Assembly: GCA_964035575.1 (NCBI GenBank)
Contig: OZ037854.1
Location: forward strand, 744,001-808,000
Reading direction: 5' to 3'
Length of the DNA: 64,000 bases
Origin: Rhynchopus sp. YZ270_cl-10
Lineage: Eukaryota; Euglenozoa; Diplonemea; Diplonemida; Diplonemidae
Part shown: positions 20,339 to 31,422 of the stretch, in pieces
Position numbering within the stretch: the stretch's first letter is position 1
Layout: each line of letters begins with the position of its first letter
The notes under the pieces: generated by a model
What the model was told of the DNA's origin: nothing
Seen by the model: the letters and a program-made list of their open reading frames with translations, nothing else
The model's database searches: none
Made by a program: the position numbers and the translations under genes

Positions 20339-21885
20339 ATGACCTCTGTCGAACGCAAGCCACTTGCTTCCAAGGAAATCAACACCATGTCGGAGCTCAC
20401 CCCGAACACGAAGAGCAAGCTTGATGTATGTTTCTTTTCTTTTTCACAAAAAAGAGGAGACGAAGCTGGTGGATAAAACTCCATCTTTCGATTGAAAATT
20501 ATATCTTAATCTCACAAAACACTTTCAAAACAAACATCGCCCATCTTCCCTCCCCCTCCAATAACACACCCACACAGGTCGACATCTCCGACCAACTCCG
20601 CGAGAGAAAGCTCCGCATGCAGGCTGCATACAAGGTACCGCCCCCCATCCCAACCCCCTTCACTTTCACACCCACCTTACAGAAGGCACAGACCGAGCAG
20701 GCTGCGTCAGCTGTTGAGATCCCTGAGACAACCACTGCCACCACCGCACCCATCGCACCGGAAGCAGAACAACCTATTGCCACCACAACCACCGCACCCG
20801 CTGTTGTGCCCGTACCCCCTGTTGCGGCACCGGTGCTCCCCGTTGTGCCTGATGTCGCTCCAGTTGTTGTTCCTGCTGCCCCTATCACTGCACCCAGCTC
20901 CGAAGAGGCCACGGTGAACGCAGCCTCGGTCAAACCTGCCTTTGACATCCCTACCAAGGCAGTGGCTCCTGAGATCACCCCGCCCGCCAACCCTGCCGCC
21001 ACCACAACCGCACCCGCAGAGCCAGTCCAGGAGGAGAAGAAGGAGCGCAGACGCACCAGACTCGACGGCCAGGACGGTCTGCAGGACGCAGTGTGCCTTC
21101 TCCCAGAGCGCCGCCCCAGGGTGAAGCGGGAGAAGGAGGTGAAGAGGCCTGCTGATGGAACCATCCCGCCTCCTCGGTTGTCAGGCGATGCGCCTGCTAG
21201 AGCGGTGCGTGCACCGCGGGAGGAGAAGGTGAAGAAGGAGAAGACGCGCCCGAGGGTGCCGCCGTTGAACCTGCGTGGGGTGGGAGGGCCTGCTCCGGAT
21301 GCGGATGTTCCACCGATGCAGCCGACGGTGAGTGCGCCGGTGCATGACGTGAGGGTGCCGGCTGCGCATCATGTGGGTATGGGAGGTGCTGCTGCACGCC
21401 GTCAGGACGTCTTCAGCAGGGACTACCGTGCAGGGGCTGGTGTCGCAGGGAGGCCAGGTGCCTACCCCCAACCCCCCGCAGCAGACCACGCAATGCCTTA
21501 CGCTGGCCTCTACCGCGACCCACCCAGGATGCCGCACCCACGCGACGTCCCTGCCATGCCAGCACCAATGGACCGCATGCACGCACACCCCATGCACCCG
21601 ATGGACATCGGGCATGCAGGAGGTCTCATGGCACCGCCAAGGGTATGCTTTCATGTGAGGGTGATTTACGTCCCCAATTTTTTGCCACTTTTTTAAACCA
21701 CCTTACACACACAGCCGCTCGCCTCGCACGCACCGGTGTTTCCTTGCTACGGAGCGTCTGCTGTGACAGGCCTCAGACCTGCTGCAGACATCGGCATTGG
21801 GGCGCCCTCATTGGGTCTCCCCCGCGATGGGCTTGACGACGCTGCTATCGCGCGCCTCATTGCTCGTCAGGAGTACGGTTGGTGA
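20339..21885 (+). CDS. Pro/Ala-rich, largely disordered protein, unknown function
   Basis: Exons: 20339-20425, 20578-20634, 20683-21642, 21715-21885; all joins are phase 0 (about 424 codons). The 48-base interval 20635-20682 (GTACCG..TTACAG) is open and could be retained, adding 16 residues. The N-terminus (KPLASKEINTMSELTP, then DISDQLRERKLRMQAAYK) looks helical. The middle is Ala/Pro/Val/Thr-rich, followed by a basic block (EEKKERRRTRL, KREKEVKR) and a Met/His/Pro-rich region. The C-terminus LDDAAIARLIARQEYGW is a predicted helix with an aromatic end, a possible docking motif. No domain is recognised. Confidence 0.75.
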
Positions 21886-22104
21886 TCCCATTGTAGGCCA
21901 TTTTTTTTTAGCTTAAAAATGTGTTTGTGGCCGTAGACAAATGCATCTTTTTGCTTCATCTTTTGGTCTTGTCTGTTGTTATTTCCCCTTTCTCCCCTAG
22001 ATCACCCCCTTTTGTCTCCCCCATTTTCCCTTCCCTATAGAATGTGTATTCCCAGCTCAGGTTCTGGGTTCAACTGTTGTTTTCTCCCTTGGGGGGGTTT
22101 TTTT

Positions 22105-22258
22105 TTTGGTCCACCCCGGTACACCGGTCATGCACCAAAGGTACACTGTCAAGAGCGGGCTTTGTATTTCAAGTCAACCCTCTTTTTTCTATTCAAGGTA
22201 ACTAAGCAGGAGAGGCTTAGTATCATCTTATAAACGTTTTTTTATTCTGTTTTCGCAG
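22105..22258 (+). repeat. family C repeat joined to an intron-like family D module
   Basis: The C repeat (GGTACACTGTCAAGAGCGGG, CTTTGTATTTCAAGTCAAC) ends TATTCAAG. The D module then runs 22198-22258: donor GTAACTAAGC, hairpin, ATCATCTTATAAACG, T-tract and acceptor TTTTCGCAG. It looks like a complete 61-base miniature intron outside any recognised gene. Confidence 0.75.
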
Positions 22259-22342
22259 AGTACCTATATAGTTGTGTTGTTTTCTCTCTTTGTGTATGAA
22301 TCGTGTATGGGAACCTAAGATTCCAAAAAAAGTGGTGGTTTT

Positions 22343-22395
22343 GCATCGTACAGTGAGTCGGAGGTGGCCTGTATCAAACAACTACCATTTTATTT
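22343..22395 (+). repeat. family K repeat, copy 2
   Basis: It matches 6884-6935 (CATCGTACAGTG, CAACTACCATTT). The following 22396-22689 is poly-T/poly-A rich with no gene. Confidence 0.5.
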
Positions 22396-22689
22396 TTTTT
22401 CTGTTATTGTCAAAATTCCCACCCATCCCCTTCCTTTAGAATATCCTCAAGAATTTTTTTTTTTTAGTTTTTTTTTTGCTGTTAAAAAGGCAGGGTTTTG
22501 GGCCAAACAGTATAAAACAGCGTATTTTTGCTGCTTTCTTTGGACCGCTCCTTTCTTTGTGTTTTTCTGGAAGAAGAGAAAAAAAAAAAAAAACCACTTT
22601 TTTTTTTGTTTTGCATAGGGAATAATCCCGGCTTGTATACTATAGAGAGGAATAGGGGGGAAAAAATTAAAAAAAAAAATTGTTTGCTT

Positions 22690-22822
22690 TGCAGTTTCCC
22701 TGTCAGCAACTCCCTAGTTGCGACACTCCGGGAAGGGGGGTTTTTGATATCCTCAGAGAGTGTCAGTGCTCTGCGTCTCCCAGAGACGTTTTGCAACATA
22801 TCAACTTCTCTTTTTTTTTTTT
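22690..22822 (+). repeat. family A repeat, full length, diverged
   Basis: CAGTTTCCCTGTCAGCAACT, then a stem GACACTC..GAGTGTC, then CTGCGTCTCCCAGAGACGTT and CATATCAACTTCTC plus T-run. The T-loop-like box is damaged by extra G and T bases. Confidence 0.7.
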
Positions 22823-22921
22823 TTGTTCTGCTCGTTGATGTGTTTCTTGTTGAGTTCGGTTTTTGATTTCGTGTCTATAACCAAATCAACAAAAAAAAAC
22901 CCAAAACGAGTCGGTGTGTAA

Positions 22922-23650
22922 GGTGAGACTAAGCAAACGAGAGGCTTAGAATCATTCTACACACAAACTTTTCCTTTTCTCTATAAGTCCCCCTTTTTTT
23001 TCCCTTTTAAGTAATTTTTCTTTTTCTCTCTTCATTTTTTGCATGACCCTTCCTCTCCCGGGAGGGGCACCCTGCACCCTGCACTGTTTACCCAGCTTCA
23101 GCATTGATCTTTTCTCTTTTCTTTTTTTGCCCCTTTTCTTTAGTAATACTTCGCTTCCCATGATTGTGATCAAATTGACTATCATGGTTATCTTTGAAAA
23201 ACCATTTTTTTTTTTGTCAAGGCGGAGAACAAAACTATCTGATTATGAAAACCAATGGAGTTTTTTTTTGGTATTTAAACACTTCAAATTGAGGTAAAAA
23301 TCAGATGGGCAAAAAAGGTAGCTTGGTTGCTCATATAAAAAAAGGAGCTTTTTTGGTGCTTTCGGAAGTCGGTCAACGACCTTGTCGGCGGCCTGTCAGC
23401 GACCTGTCAAATATCGACCCCCCTCCCGGAGCACCATTTTTTTGTTAATATTGCACTTTTTTCTCATTTGGTTTTCAAATGACCTCCCCCTTTTCCCCGC
23501 TCTCCCCAGCCCCCCTCCCTTAGAACGGTTTTTGTCCCTATATCATTTCAAGGTGTCTAAGCACAGAGAGGCTTTAGTTCATCTTTACCAACCTTACCCC
23601 TGTTTAGATGTGTATATGATGAGAGAGACACATTCATTTTACAAAAATTT
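22922..23650 (+). repeat. family D and E modules in a gene-free stretch
   Basis: D modules start at 22922 (GTGAGACTAAGC, loop AAACGAGAG) and 23553 (GTGTCTAAGC). A degenerate E module lies at 23605-23650. CTGTCAGCGACCTGTCAA repeats occur near 23390. I found no supported gene in 21886-24668. Confidence 0.65.
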
Positions 23651-23756
23651 CTTTACAAAGCAATACTGCGATTTTTGTCGATGCTCCGAAGAAGAAGGGA
23701 AAATAATACGTACGTGGGAGGGTGGGTGGTGTGGTGTGGATGTGAAGCCAAAATTG

Positions 23757-23935
23757 GAAAGTGGAGATTGCACAACAGAGGCATCTAACACTCTACTCCA
23801 ATTTATCAAAAGAAAAAAAAAATTGTGTCCAGAACCCGTCCTCGGACAGGTGATTGCCGAAACTACAAAAAAAAAGCACATATAGTAGAGGGTGGCTACA
23901 CTAATACAACCAAGTTTTCAAAAAACACAAAAAGA
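23757..23935. repeat. family J (minus) and family F repeats
   Basis: 23757-23818 matches 58876-58945 (GTGGAGATTGCACAAC, CTCTACTCCAA). 23885-23935 carries GGTGGCTACACTAATACAAC and CAAGTTTTCAAAAAACAC, shared with 48985, 54430, 58818 and 58960. Confidence 0.65.
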
Positions 23936-24249
23936 AGGCATATTTTTAGAAAAACGTTTTGCGCGCCCTTTTTTTTTTGCACCACACCCCCCTTCTTTGA
24001 GTGTCGTGCGAGAGGGCCCAAATCATTTTGTTTTTGGCACAACATTTTTTTTTTTAAATATGTCTCTGCTTCTCACCCTCTTCACCCACCCATCCTTCTC
24101 TCCCTCTCTCTCTCTCCTCTCTCGCTCCGAAGACACAGGGGGCGGGATACCCCGGAAAAAAAAAGTTCCTCAGCCTTGTTATTTTCTCTTGATTTGAATT
24201 TTTCTCCCATACTGCGAAACGGGCAGAGGGCCCCCAACCGGACCCTACA

Positions 24250-24445
24250 TCACACAGGCCTAATTACCCTGTGTTTGCAATGCTCCTTTCATTCATCTGG
24301 CTGAGTGGAAACGGGAGTGGGGAAGATGTAAACCACGAAAATGGATTTTCTTTTCGGGGTTCGATAACCCCGAGAAGCAGTTGCCTGCGCTGATTGAACG
24401 GTGAGGTGAGGTGTGGTTTGTCACTTTCAATTTCTCTCTCTGGAA
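24250..24445 (+). repeat. family C 5' half fused to family B repeat
   Basis: ACACAGGCCTAATTACCCTG through AACCACGAAAATGG is the 5' half of a long family C repeat. It passes directly into the GGGGTTCGATAACCCC hairpin of family B. The join suggests insertion of one family into the other or modular assembly. Confidence 0.65.
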
Positions 24446-24668
24446 ACCTTTTTCCTTCATGAAATGTAATCTTCAAGGCCACCTCTGTACATAAAAAAAC
24501 ACAAAGCAAAATCGAACTTCATAAAAGCCCTCTCCAATTACTCAATCTCAGGAAAAAATAAGAAAAAAAATACCCCCAGAACACACGCAGCATACGGGGC
24601 TGCTTTTTCCCCCCCTCCCAACCCCCGTTGTTGCTTAGGACAACTGTTGTTGTCCCAATTCTCCTTTT

Positions 24669-26561
24669 ATGATGAGAAATACTATACAATGGGCCCCGTT
24701 GGTGGTGCTGTGTTTGCTGTGTCTTATCGAGTCTGTGTCAGCTGCAGGGGTGAAGCTGTGGGAGCTTGGCGGTCGGGTGGAGGAGAACCCTAACACGGTG
24801 TTTGTTATGTTTGGGTTTGTCGTGTTTTTGACGATTGTGATTGAAACTGGGAAGCATAAGATGGAGCATGGTACGGTGGACCCTTATAGGCTTGCTTCTT
24901 ATGAGGCGTTGTACGTTGAGCTTATGCTTGTTGGTGTTGTGAGTTTCTTTCTTATTCTTTCAGCAGAGCTGGGTTTGACGGATGTACGCATCGGAAGCTG
25001 CGATGACAGTGGAACGGGAGTGACAGATGCACCATTACCCCCTGCTGCAGCCGCTTTGGTTGCGTCCACAAGCGGCAGTGGGTCTGAATGTGGGTATGGT
25101 TTTGACCTGGACATCTTTGAGTATGCGCATCTCGTTCTCTTTGTGATGGGGATCACCTACTGTGCGTACGTCCAGCTCTGTTTCTATTGGCGTGACCGCT
25201 TTGCGAACAACCTTCGCACCCTCCAGCTCTACTCTCTGTCTTCCTGGAAGGTTCTGGAGATGAGTACAGGGATGGGGAAAAGCACCTTCGCAAGAAAGCT
25301 TCTCGTAGTGCGCTCCGCGATGTGCATAGAGTACGGCGACTGGATGGAGTATCTCTGTGATCCAAAGGATATAGCGAATGCCAAAAAACTTGCCGAATTC
25401 AACGAGGAAGACGAACCCTCCGCAATGCCTCCAGTGGAGGAGGCCGTAGCACGCTTCAATATGGCGAAGTACTTCAAATTGATGTACAGTGAAATTCTGA
25501 TGGAGTTGATTCACGTTCCGATTTGGGTGTGGCTGTGCGTTATTGCGATGGCGACGGTCAATACCGTGCACATGCTTGATGTTGACCTGGGTATTACTCT
25601 GCTTGTTTCTGCAATTGTTGGGCCGGTTGCGGCGGTCATTGTGTGGTGGCGTCTGGAAGCGAAGCTGAGTGTGATGGTTGCGTTGATGGAGGACCACCCA
25701 GACATCTACAAGCATGAGTACAAATTGAGCAAATCGCATCCCGACATCGATGACAAAGCGACCTTCGAGCCCACCGCCACCTACTCCGAATGGCACGCAG
25801 AAGAGGTCCCACCATGGACGCAGATCGAAGGCGAAGGCACCTTCCTTTCCCCCTCGGAAAAAGGTTTCCGCGGCTGCATCCAAGTAGTGACCTTTTCCAC
25901 CTGCTTCTACGTCGGCCAGGTTGCGATGCTTACCCCGATCCTCTTCAAGCATTTAGGGGTCGGTCCCCTCCTCCTCGCCTGGCTCCTCCCCGCCATCCCT
26001 CTGGTCTACCTGCTCCCTGTATCAATCCAATCGTATGTCTTGGTATATCTGACACACAGACCGACGCTTACCAATTTGAGGAAAACTTTGAATCATTCTA
26101 ATCCTCATCGTCCTCCACATGGTCATGGTCATGGACATGGACATGGACATGACGGAGGGCATGGACATGGCCACGGAGGAGGACATGGACATGGACATGA
26201 CAAAGAAGGGCACCACCACGATGAGGAGAAGGGATCGAAACGTAGTAGCGAAGGGACCTCCACAACGAATGAGATCGCGATGGAGGAAGTGTTTGACTCC
26301 TTCGACTCCCAGCAGCGTACAGTGTCGCGTGGAGGGGGTGTGCAGTACCACCCCCGCCCCTCCCGAGGCACCTACAGAGAGCTTGATATGGACCACTCCA
26401 TGAGGGCCCCTCTCCGCGGAGCGCTCCACAGCCCAGCGCACAGCGCACGCCGCACCCGCAGCCCCGAACACGAACTGCAACACCTCGGCTCCATGGGTGG
26501 CATGTCCGCGAGTGGAAGAGGCAAAAAACCACCCATCCGGCAGTCCACAATGAATTGGTGA
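24669..26561 (+). CDS. MLO-like seven-transmembrane protein with His-rich tail
   Basis: 630 codons, no intron. A hydrophobic signal or first helix (VVLCLLCLIESVSAAG) is followed by WELGGRVEENPNTVFVMFGF. Next comes KHKMEHGT...SYEALYVELMLVGVVSFFL, as in the first loop and second helix of plant MLO. FEYAHLVLFVMGITYCAYVQ matches the MLO third helix. Later helices lie at about 280-345 and 410-470. MLO proteins are plasma-membrane proteins that bind calmodulin, and some act in Ca2+ signalling. The C-tail (about 485-530) carries HGHGHGHGHGH blocks, a plausible metal-binding region not typical of the family, then basic segments. The first of two adjacent ATGs was chosen. Confidence 0.75.
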   Translation: MMRNTIQWAPLVVLCLLCLIESVSAAGVKLWELGGRVEENPNTVFVMFGFVVFLTIVIETGKHKMEHGTVDPYRLASYEALYVELMLVGVVSFFLILSAELGLTDVRIGSCDDSGTGVTDAPLPPAAAALVASTSGSGSECGYGFDLDIFEYAHLVLFVMGITYCAYVQLCFYWRDRFANNLRTLQLYSLSSWKVLEMSTGMGKSTFARKLLVVRSAMCIEYGDWMEYLCDPKDIANAKKLAEFNEEDEPSAMPPVEEAVARFNMAKYFKLMYSEILMELIHVPIWVWLCVIAMATVNTVHMLDVDLGITLLVSAIVGPVAAVIVWWRLEAKLSVMVALMEDHPDIYKHEYKLSKSHPDIDDKATFEPTATYSEWHAEEVPPWTQIEGEGTFLSPSEKGFRGCIQVVTFSTCFYVGQVAMLTPILFKHLGVGPLLLAWLLPAIPLVYLLPVSIQSYVLVYLTHRPTLTNLRKTLNHSNPHRPPHGHGHGHGHGHDGGHGHGHGGGHGHGHDKEGHHHDEEKGSKRSSEGTSTTNEIAMEEVFDSFDSQQRTVSRGGGVQYHPRPSRGTYRELDMDHSMRAPLRGALHSPAHSARRTRSPEHELQHLGSMGGMSASGRGKKPPIRQSTMNW

Positions 26562-27950
26562 GGAAATGCTCCTTTTAATGGGGGATTTTTATAGAGGAGT
26601 TTTTCTTTCGACAAAATGTTTTATGTGATTCAATTCACACATTGTATCTCGAAAGGGTGGGTTCCGCGAGTTGCTTTGTTACCAATGTGCCTATTTACAA
26701 ACCCAGCTTTTCAAGATAGCAAAACAATAGATACAAAATAGAACCGTAGTGTAGGCAGTTGTCCCCCCCCTCATATTTCCCAGACCCCTGCAACGGGAGG
26801 GGATAAGTAGGGATGAAAAAAACGAAAAGTTTAAATCTTCAATTCTCTGCCACCACTTTGTGGGATAACATTCCTGCTCTCCCCCCCCTTCTCCTCTTTT
26901 TTTATCATGGGACTTCGGCGCGCCTTATTCACGCTACTACCTGTCCCCCAATTTTCACGCATCTACGTGACACCATGCTCATGCTCGAACACTACATCGT
27001 GCCAAAATTGCAAAAAAAAAACCCCAACTAGGGGAAATGACATTATCCGGACAACGCCCCTTTTTTGTGCAAATTTGTGCAGCCGATAACGATTGTTCTC
27101 TAAGTTGGCTATGCAATGAGAGGCTTGGATTCATCTTGTCAACTTTCTTTTTTTTTTCTCTTTTTTTTTTCTGTCCAAAAAAGGATGTGTGTATTGCGAA
27201 AAGGTGCAGATCCTAGCGTGTAAAAAAGCGACTTCGCCCGAGGGAGAGGTTATGGGGGGTGGTGGTGGTCAGGGGGGGTTGTTTTCGTGAGTCCATCTCT
27301 TTCTTTTTCTCTCTCTTTTTTTTTTGTCAAGTATTCCTCTCTGGAAGGTGGGGCAAGATTGTGTATTTTTTTTTTCTTACAAAAACCATTCCGGGAATTC
27401 CAAGGAAAAAAAAAGTGCAAATACTGAAAATGTACGCACCCTCCTGTTGTTTTCTCCCCTCTTCTTCCCTTTCCCCAATCAGATCCTGCCTAATCACGCA
27501 GGGTGTAATTAACCTACATCTAATTATCCCGTTCATCTGACTGATGAGAGGAAGCGAGAATAGCGCATATCAAAATGTCAACCTCGAAATGGATGTAGGA
27601 CCACATTGCAACCCATGGGGGGGGGGAGTCCACCCCCCACCCTTCTCGGTGCACTGTACCAAGGTACACTGTCATGAGAGGGGCTTTGTATTTTTAGGTC
27701 AAAAAAAAAATTTTTTTTTTGCATCCGTATTCGTTTTCTGTACGTCTTTCAGGGGTGGGGGGGAGGGGAACCATGATGCCGCATCCGCTCATGATATTTT
27801 TTTTTTTAGGTTATTTCAGTCGCATTGCCCTATGTATGCTAAAGAAGAGAGTGTTCTGCAGATTAGCTTCTGTTCCAAAAAAAAACGGCAGTGTATTTAT
27901 TTTTTGCTTTGTTTTGTTCTTTCCTCTTCATCCCCCAGGTTGTTTTAAAG

Positions 27951-27995
27951 GTGACCGAGCAGAGGCTCGGATTTCATCTCACAAAAACCTTTTTC
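27951..27995 (+). repeat. family D module with changed stem
   Basis: The stem is CCGAGC/GCTCGG around AGAG, instead of the usual CTAAGC/GCTTAG. Both arms changed together, which keeps the pairing. Confidence 0.7.
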
Positions 27996-28390
27996 TCTTT
28001 TCCCCTTTTCATGACTCCACTTTAGGTCACAAACCTGGACATTATACACCATTTTTTTGTTTTTTTTGTGTATGTGTGCAATTTCCACTCCCCGTTCTTA
28101 GCTTGACTCTTGGCTGTCGTTTTGTTTTGTGTTTTTTTGTTGATTTTTTTTTGCTGGTTCGACGTTTGTGTTGTGCAATGATTATCTTTCTTTGCCCACA
28201 GGCTTCTTTTCACATACACCAGGGTCGCGTGTTCAAACCATGATTTGGTGACTAAGCATAGGTTCATCTTACAAACCTTTTATAAAAAAAAAAACTTGAA
28301 AGATGTGCACCATGAGGTACATTCAATCATCAAGCTTTCTTTAGATTGTGTACGCACACAATGCGTATTCATCTTCACCTCTCCAGTAAG

Positions 28391-28453
28391 GTGGCCAAGC
28401 ACGATAGGCTTAGGTTCATCTTATAAACTTTTTTTTGTTCTTTTTTTTTGCAG
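28391..28453 (+). repeat. intron-like family D module
   Basis: It starts AAG|GTGGCCAAGC, loop ACGATAG, GCTTAG, then TTCATCTTATAAAC, a long T-tract and GCAG. It has the donor-to-acceptor shape of a 63-base intron. Confidence 0.7.
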
Positions 28454-29427
28454 GTTACAAAAAAATTGCGTTATGTCTCGGGCCTTAGTTTCCCTCTCTC
28501 AAATCACACACTTTTTCTTTCGTAGTATTTTTTTTTTAGTGACTAAGCGATGCTTAGATTAATCTGACTGATTTCCGCCATTTTCTTTTTTTTTTGTTCT
28601 TACTTATTGCAAACCCCTCCAAGCAACAGCGCTCACATGATGTGCGCAAAAAGGGGAGGGTGGCTTGCATCTCTTCGAGGTTATATTAGTAGTGCTTTCT
28701 TTCAAGGTGAATAAGCACAAGAGGCTTAGGTTCATCTATTAAACTTCTTTTTTTTCTCCCCCACAAAGCTGACAGTGCCTGCGTCCCAGAGGCGTTTTTG
28801 CACTATCAACTTCACTTTTATTTTCTTTTTTTGAGGGGGGAGTTCCGTCTTTTCCGAAGAAAAGAAAATTGGACAGTACAGACTGCGTGGCAGCGACACC
28901 AATACAACAGAGTATCAAATAAAAAAAATTTGGTTGATCTGCGTTTTATACCTTTCGTGGTACAAAGGCTTCGGCGTACGTTAGAGTGCATATCTTTATA
29001 CCAGTAGGGATAAAGTGATTTGTCCATCCCCTCCTGTTTTCCTTCCCGATGCTGATGCTGTTCAGGCACACTTGGTTTTCCACTATTTGTTGTCCGTCTT
29101 CCCATTTACTATGATTTTTTTTCATTTTTTCACCCCAACGAAGCTTGCTTTAAAGGAGAAATGGTGTTTACCGGTACGGTCGCCAATCATCCCTCAAACA
29201 GGAGGATTGTGTGCAATCAACGCAACAACTTTGCTTTACCGATCCTACTATTTTTAAAAAAGCTTTTTTTGTTAACAATTGCGAGGAGATAGGTGACCAC
29301 ACGTTACCCAGTTTCTTTTTTTATACAAATAGGTGTCCAGATATTCCTACTTTCGTCTTGTCTCTTCCACACTAGGAATAAAGTGTGCTGTTCTGTTAGT
29401 CTCCCAAGCACCCCCCCCTTCTTTATT

Positions 29428-29690
29428 CAGATGTAAACCACGAAATGGATGTAGGATTTGCATGGTTGGGTGTCCACCCCCCGGTACAGCCGGTCATACC
29501 AAAGGTACACTGTTCACGAGAGGGTTTTTGTATTTCAAGTCAACTTTTTTTGGCTGAGGAAGAAATATCATCCCTGACAACAAAGCTTTGTGGAATCCAG
29601 CGCAGCTGTTGCTCCGCGATAACGAATGTGATCAAAAGGTGACTAAGTACGCGAGGCTTAGGATCATCTTATAAACTTTTTTTCTTTTTT
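29428..29690 (+). repeat. family C repeat and family D module
   Basis: The C repeat at 29428-29556 is near consensus (AACCACGAAATGGATGTAGG, GGTACACTGTTCACGAGAGG). The D module at 29600-29690 has the same GATAACGAATGTGATCAAA extension as the copy at 10443. Confidence 0.75.
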
Positions 29691-30138
29691 TTTTGTGGTG
29701 ATATATTTGAACGCAGAGCCCCGCACTGATCACAGCAGAGTGTGTTGTTTCGCAACCAAACCACTGCGATCAAAAACGGGGTTGGTTTACAAACCAAATA
29801 GCTCTTTTGGTGGGATTAGCTGATACAACAACAAAAGAAAAGGAACTCTGGGAGGGGTCAACCCCCTCACCGAACAAGAAAAAAAAAGTTGCGAAAAAGA
29901 AAGAAAAAAAAGAAGGTAAATAAAGGGGTGTCTTTGCCTTGTATGTTGCTACCCACCCGTCTAGCTCTCGTTTGCTATGTTTTTTGCAAACCCTCTATTT
30001 GTCCTCTCAACAAAAAAAAAACACACCCTTCTTTTTTATGGGGGACTTTACCCATATTCGATTTTCAAACATACACACACCCAAACCACCCTCCTTTATG
30101 CCGATTGGAAGCTAATATTGGAGGGAGGCCTCAGGGGG

Positions 30139-30292
30139 TTAGGGGTCAAAAGCTGGTTAAAAGGTGATGCAAAAGTGGGGTTGCTGGACCGGAAAAACCG
30201 ACCAAAAAAAAGCAAACATTCTGGTCAAGTTGACTTAGAACTGCGTTTTAAAAAAACTGAAAACCCGTTTTGCATCACCCTTTTGACCCCTA
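30139..30292. repeat. palindromic MITE-like element
   Basis: The left arm contains TAGGGGTCAAAAG and AGGTGATGCAAAA. The right arm, in reverse complement, contains CTAGGGGTCAAAAGGGTGAT then GCAAAA. There is no coding content. Confidence 0.55.
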
Positions 30293-31074
30293 GAGGGGAC
30301 CCCCACTGTAACGCATAACTTTTTATGTCTTTTTTCGTGCAAAAATCCTTCGGGTGTCAAAAAAAAAGGTACTGTCTTGGTAGCGTATCATGGCAGACGG
30401 ATAGGGACTATTAGTCATAACGACTAAATTAATAGTGTTACTGATAACACTAGTTGTAAAACACTGGTCATTTGTACTATATAACACTGTGGTCCCCCCT
30501 GATTAGTCCGCTGTGATTTCCATACAACACTTCTGTGGTATATTGTTAGCCGAAAAGAGCACGACATAACCACCCCTCCTCCGTGGTTCAGCAACCAAGC
30601 GGAGGTTCAGTGCCTGGGTCGGTCACTCTCTGTACTAATGTATTTTAGCTTTTTTAACCGTGTCTGCATTCTTATCTCTGAAGTGATGTCTGCACGTTAC
30701 GAAGCTCACTTTTTTAAAGATCAGAGGTGACTGTGATCAAGGTGACGTACTCAGAAGGGTTCATCTATTAAACTGGGGATTGTAACAATGTTATGAAGAT
30801 TTTTTTTTTTGTGCCAAGGGAGCTGTTCTCAATCTTGAAAAATCTGTTTTTTTTTTTTGTTTGTTTGTTTTTTGAAAAAAAGTCCAACGGCTTTCCCTAT
30901 TATTTTCTTCAGTTTATATCCCCCCTCTTCCCTTCTCTTTTCCCCCCTAGTGTGATTGAAACAGGAAGGAAACCAAATCATCATTTTCCTCTTCTCTCCA
31001 TTTTTTTTTTTTTGGGATTTTTTACACCCTCGAACAGCTCATTTCCCAACCGGACCCTAGGGCCTAAGTATTGT

Positions 31075-31252
31075 CTGCAATGACCCCCTATGCATCTGAT
31101 GAGTGGAAGCGGGAGTAGCACATATCAGATGTAAACTACGAAATGGATTGTAGCACTTGCATGGTTGGGGTGTCAATCCCCCCGGTACAGCCGGTCATAC
31201 CAACGGTACACTGTTCACGAGAAGGGCTTTCTATTTCAACTCAACTTTTTTT
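31075..31252 (+). repeat. family C repeat, long form, just upstream of the dynein chain gene
   Basis: GATGAGTGGAAGCGGGAGTA, AACTACGAAATGG, GGTACAGCCGGTCATACCAA and the C hairpin module with a CTTTCTATTTCAACTCAAC tail. A C/T-rich tract (31321-31390) then precedes the start codon. Confidence 0.7.
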
Positions 31253-31422
31253 TTTCTTCTTCTTCAATTTTTTCATGATGAAAATACTTCTTCTTCAATT
31301 TTTTCAAATACCAACACTTCCAGGAGACACCCCTCCATTCTCTCCACCCCCCTACCCCTTCCCCCCTCCCCTCTCCCTCTCCCGATACACAAAAAAAACC
31401 AAAAAAAAAAAAAAAAAACAAT

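Larger units (their letters stand above)
26562..31422. other. 4.9-kb gene-free region dense in hairpin modules
   Basis: No convincing gene was found. D modules start near 27104, 27951, 28247, 28391, 28539, 28707, 29639 and 30728. E is at 28298, A at 28768-28820 and J at 28866-28925. C repeats lie at 27480-27725, 29428-29556 and 31075-31252. Between them are long poly-T and poly-A tracts. Every C, D, E and A copy is on the plus strand. Confidence 0.65.

Noticed and set aside
20499-21164. Minus-strand 221-codon frame opposite the Pro/Ala-rich gene
   Set aside because: It is a shadow of a biased sense sequence; the sense strand has consistent splice phases.
23382-23885. 167-codon plus-strand frame
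   Set aside because: It runs through D, E and J repeats and poly-T tracts, with no domain or coding bias.
27719-28243. 174-codon plus-strand frame
   Set aside because: Phe/Cys-rich translation of T-rich repeat DNA that spans a D module.
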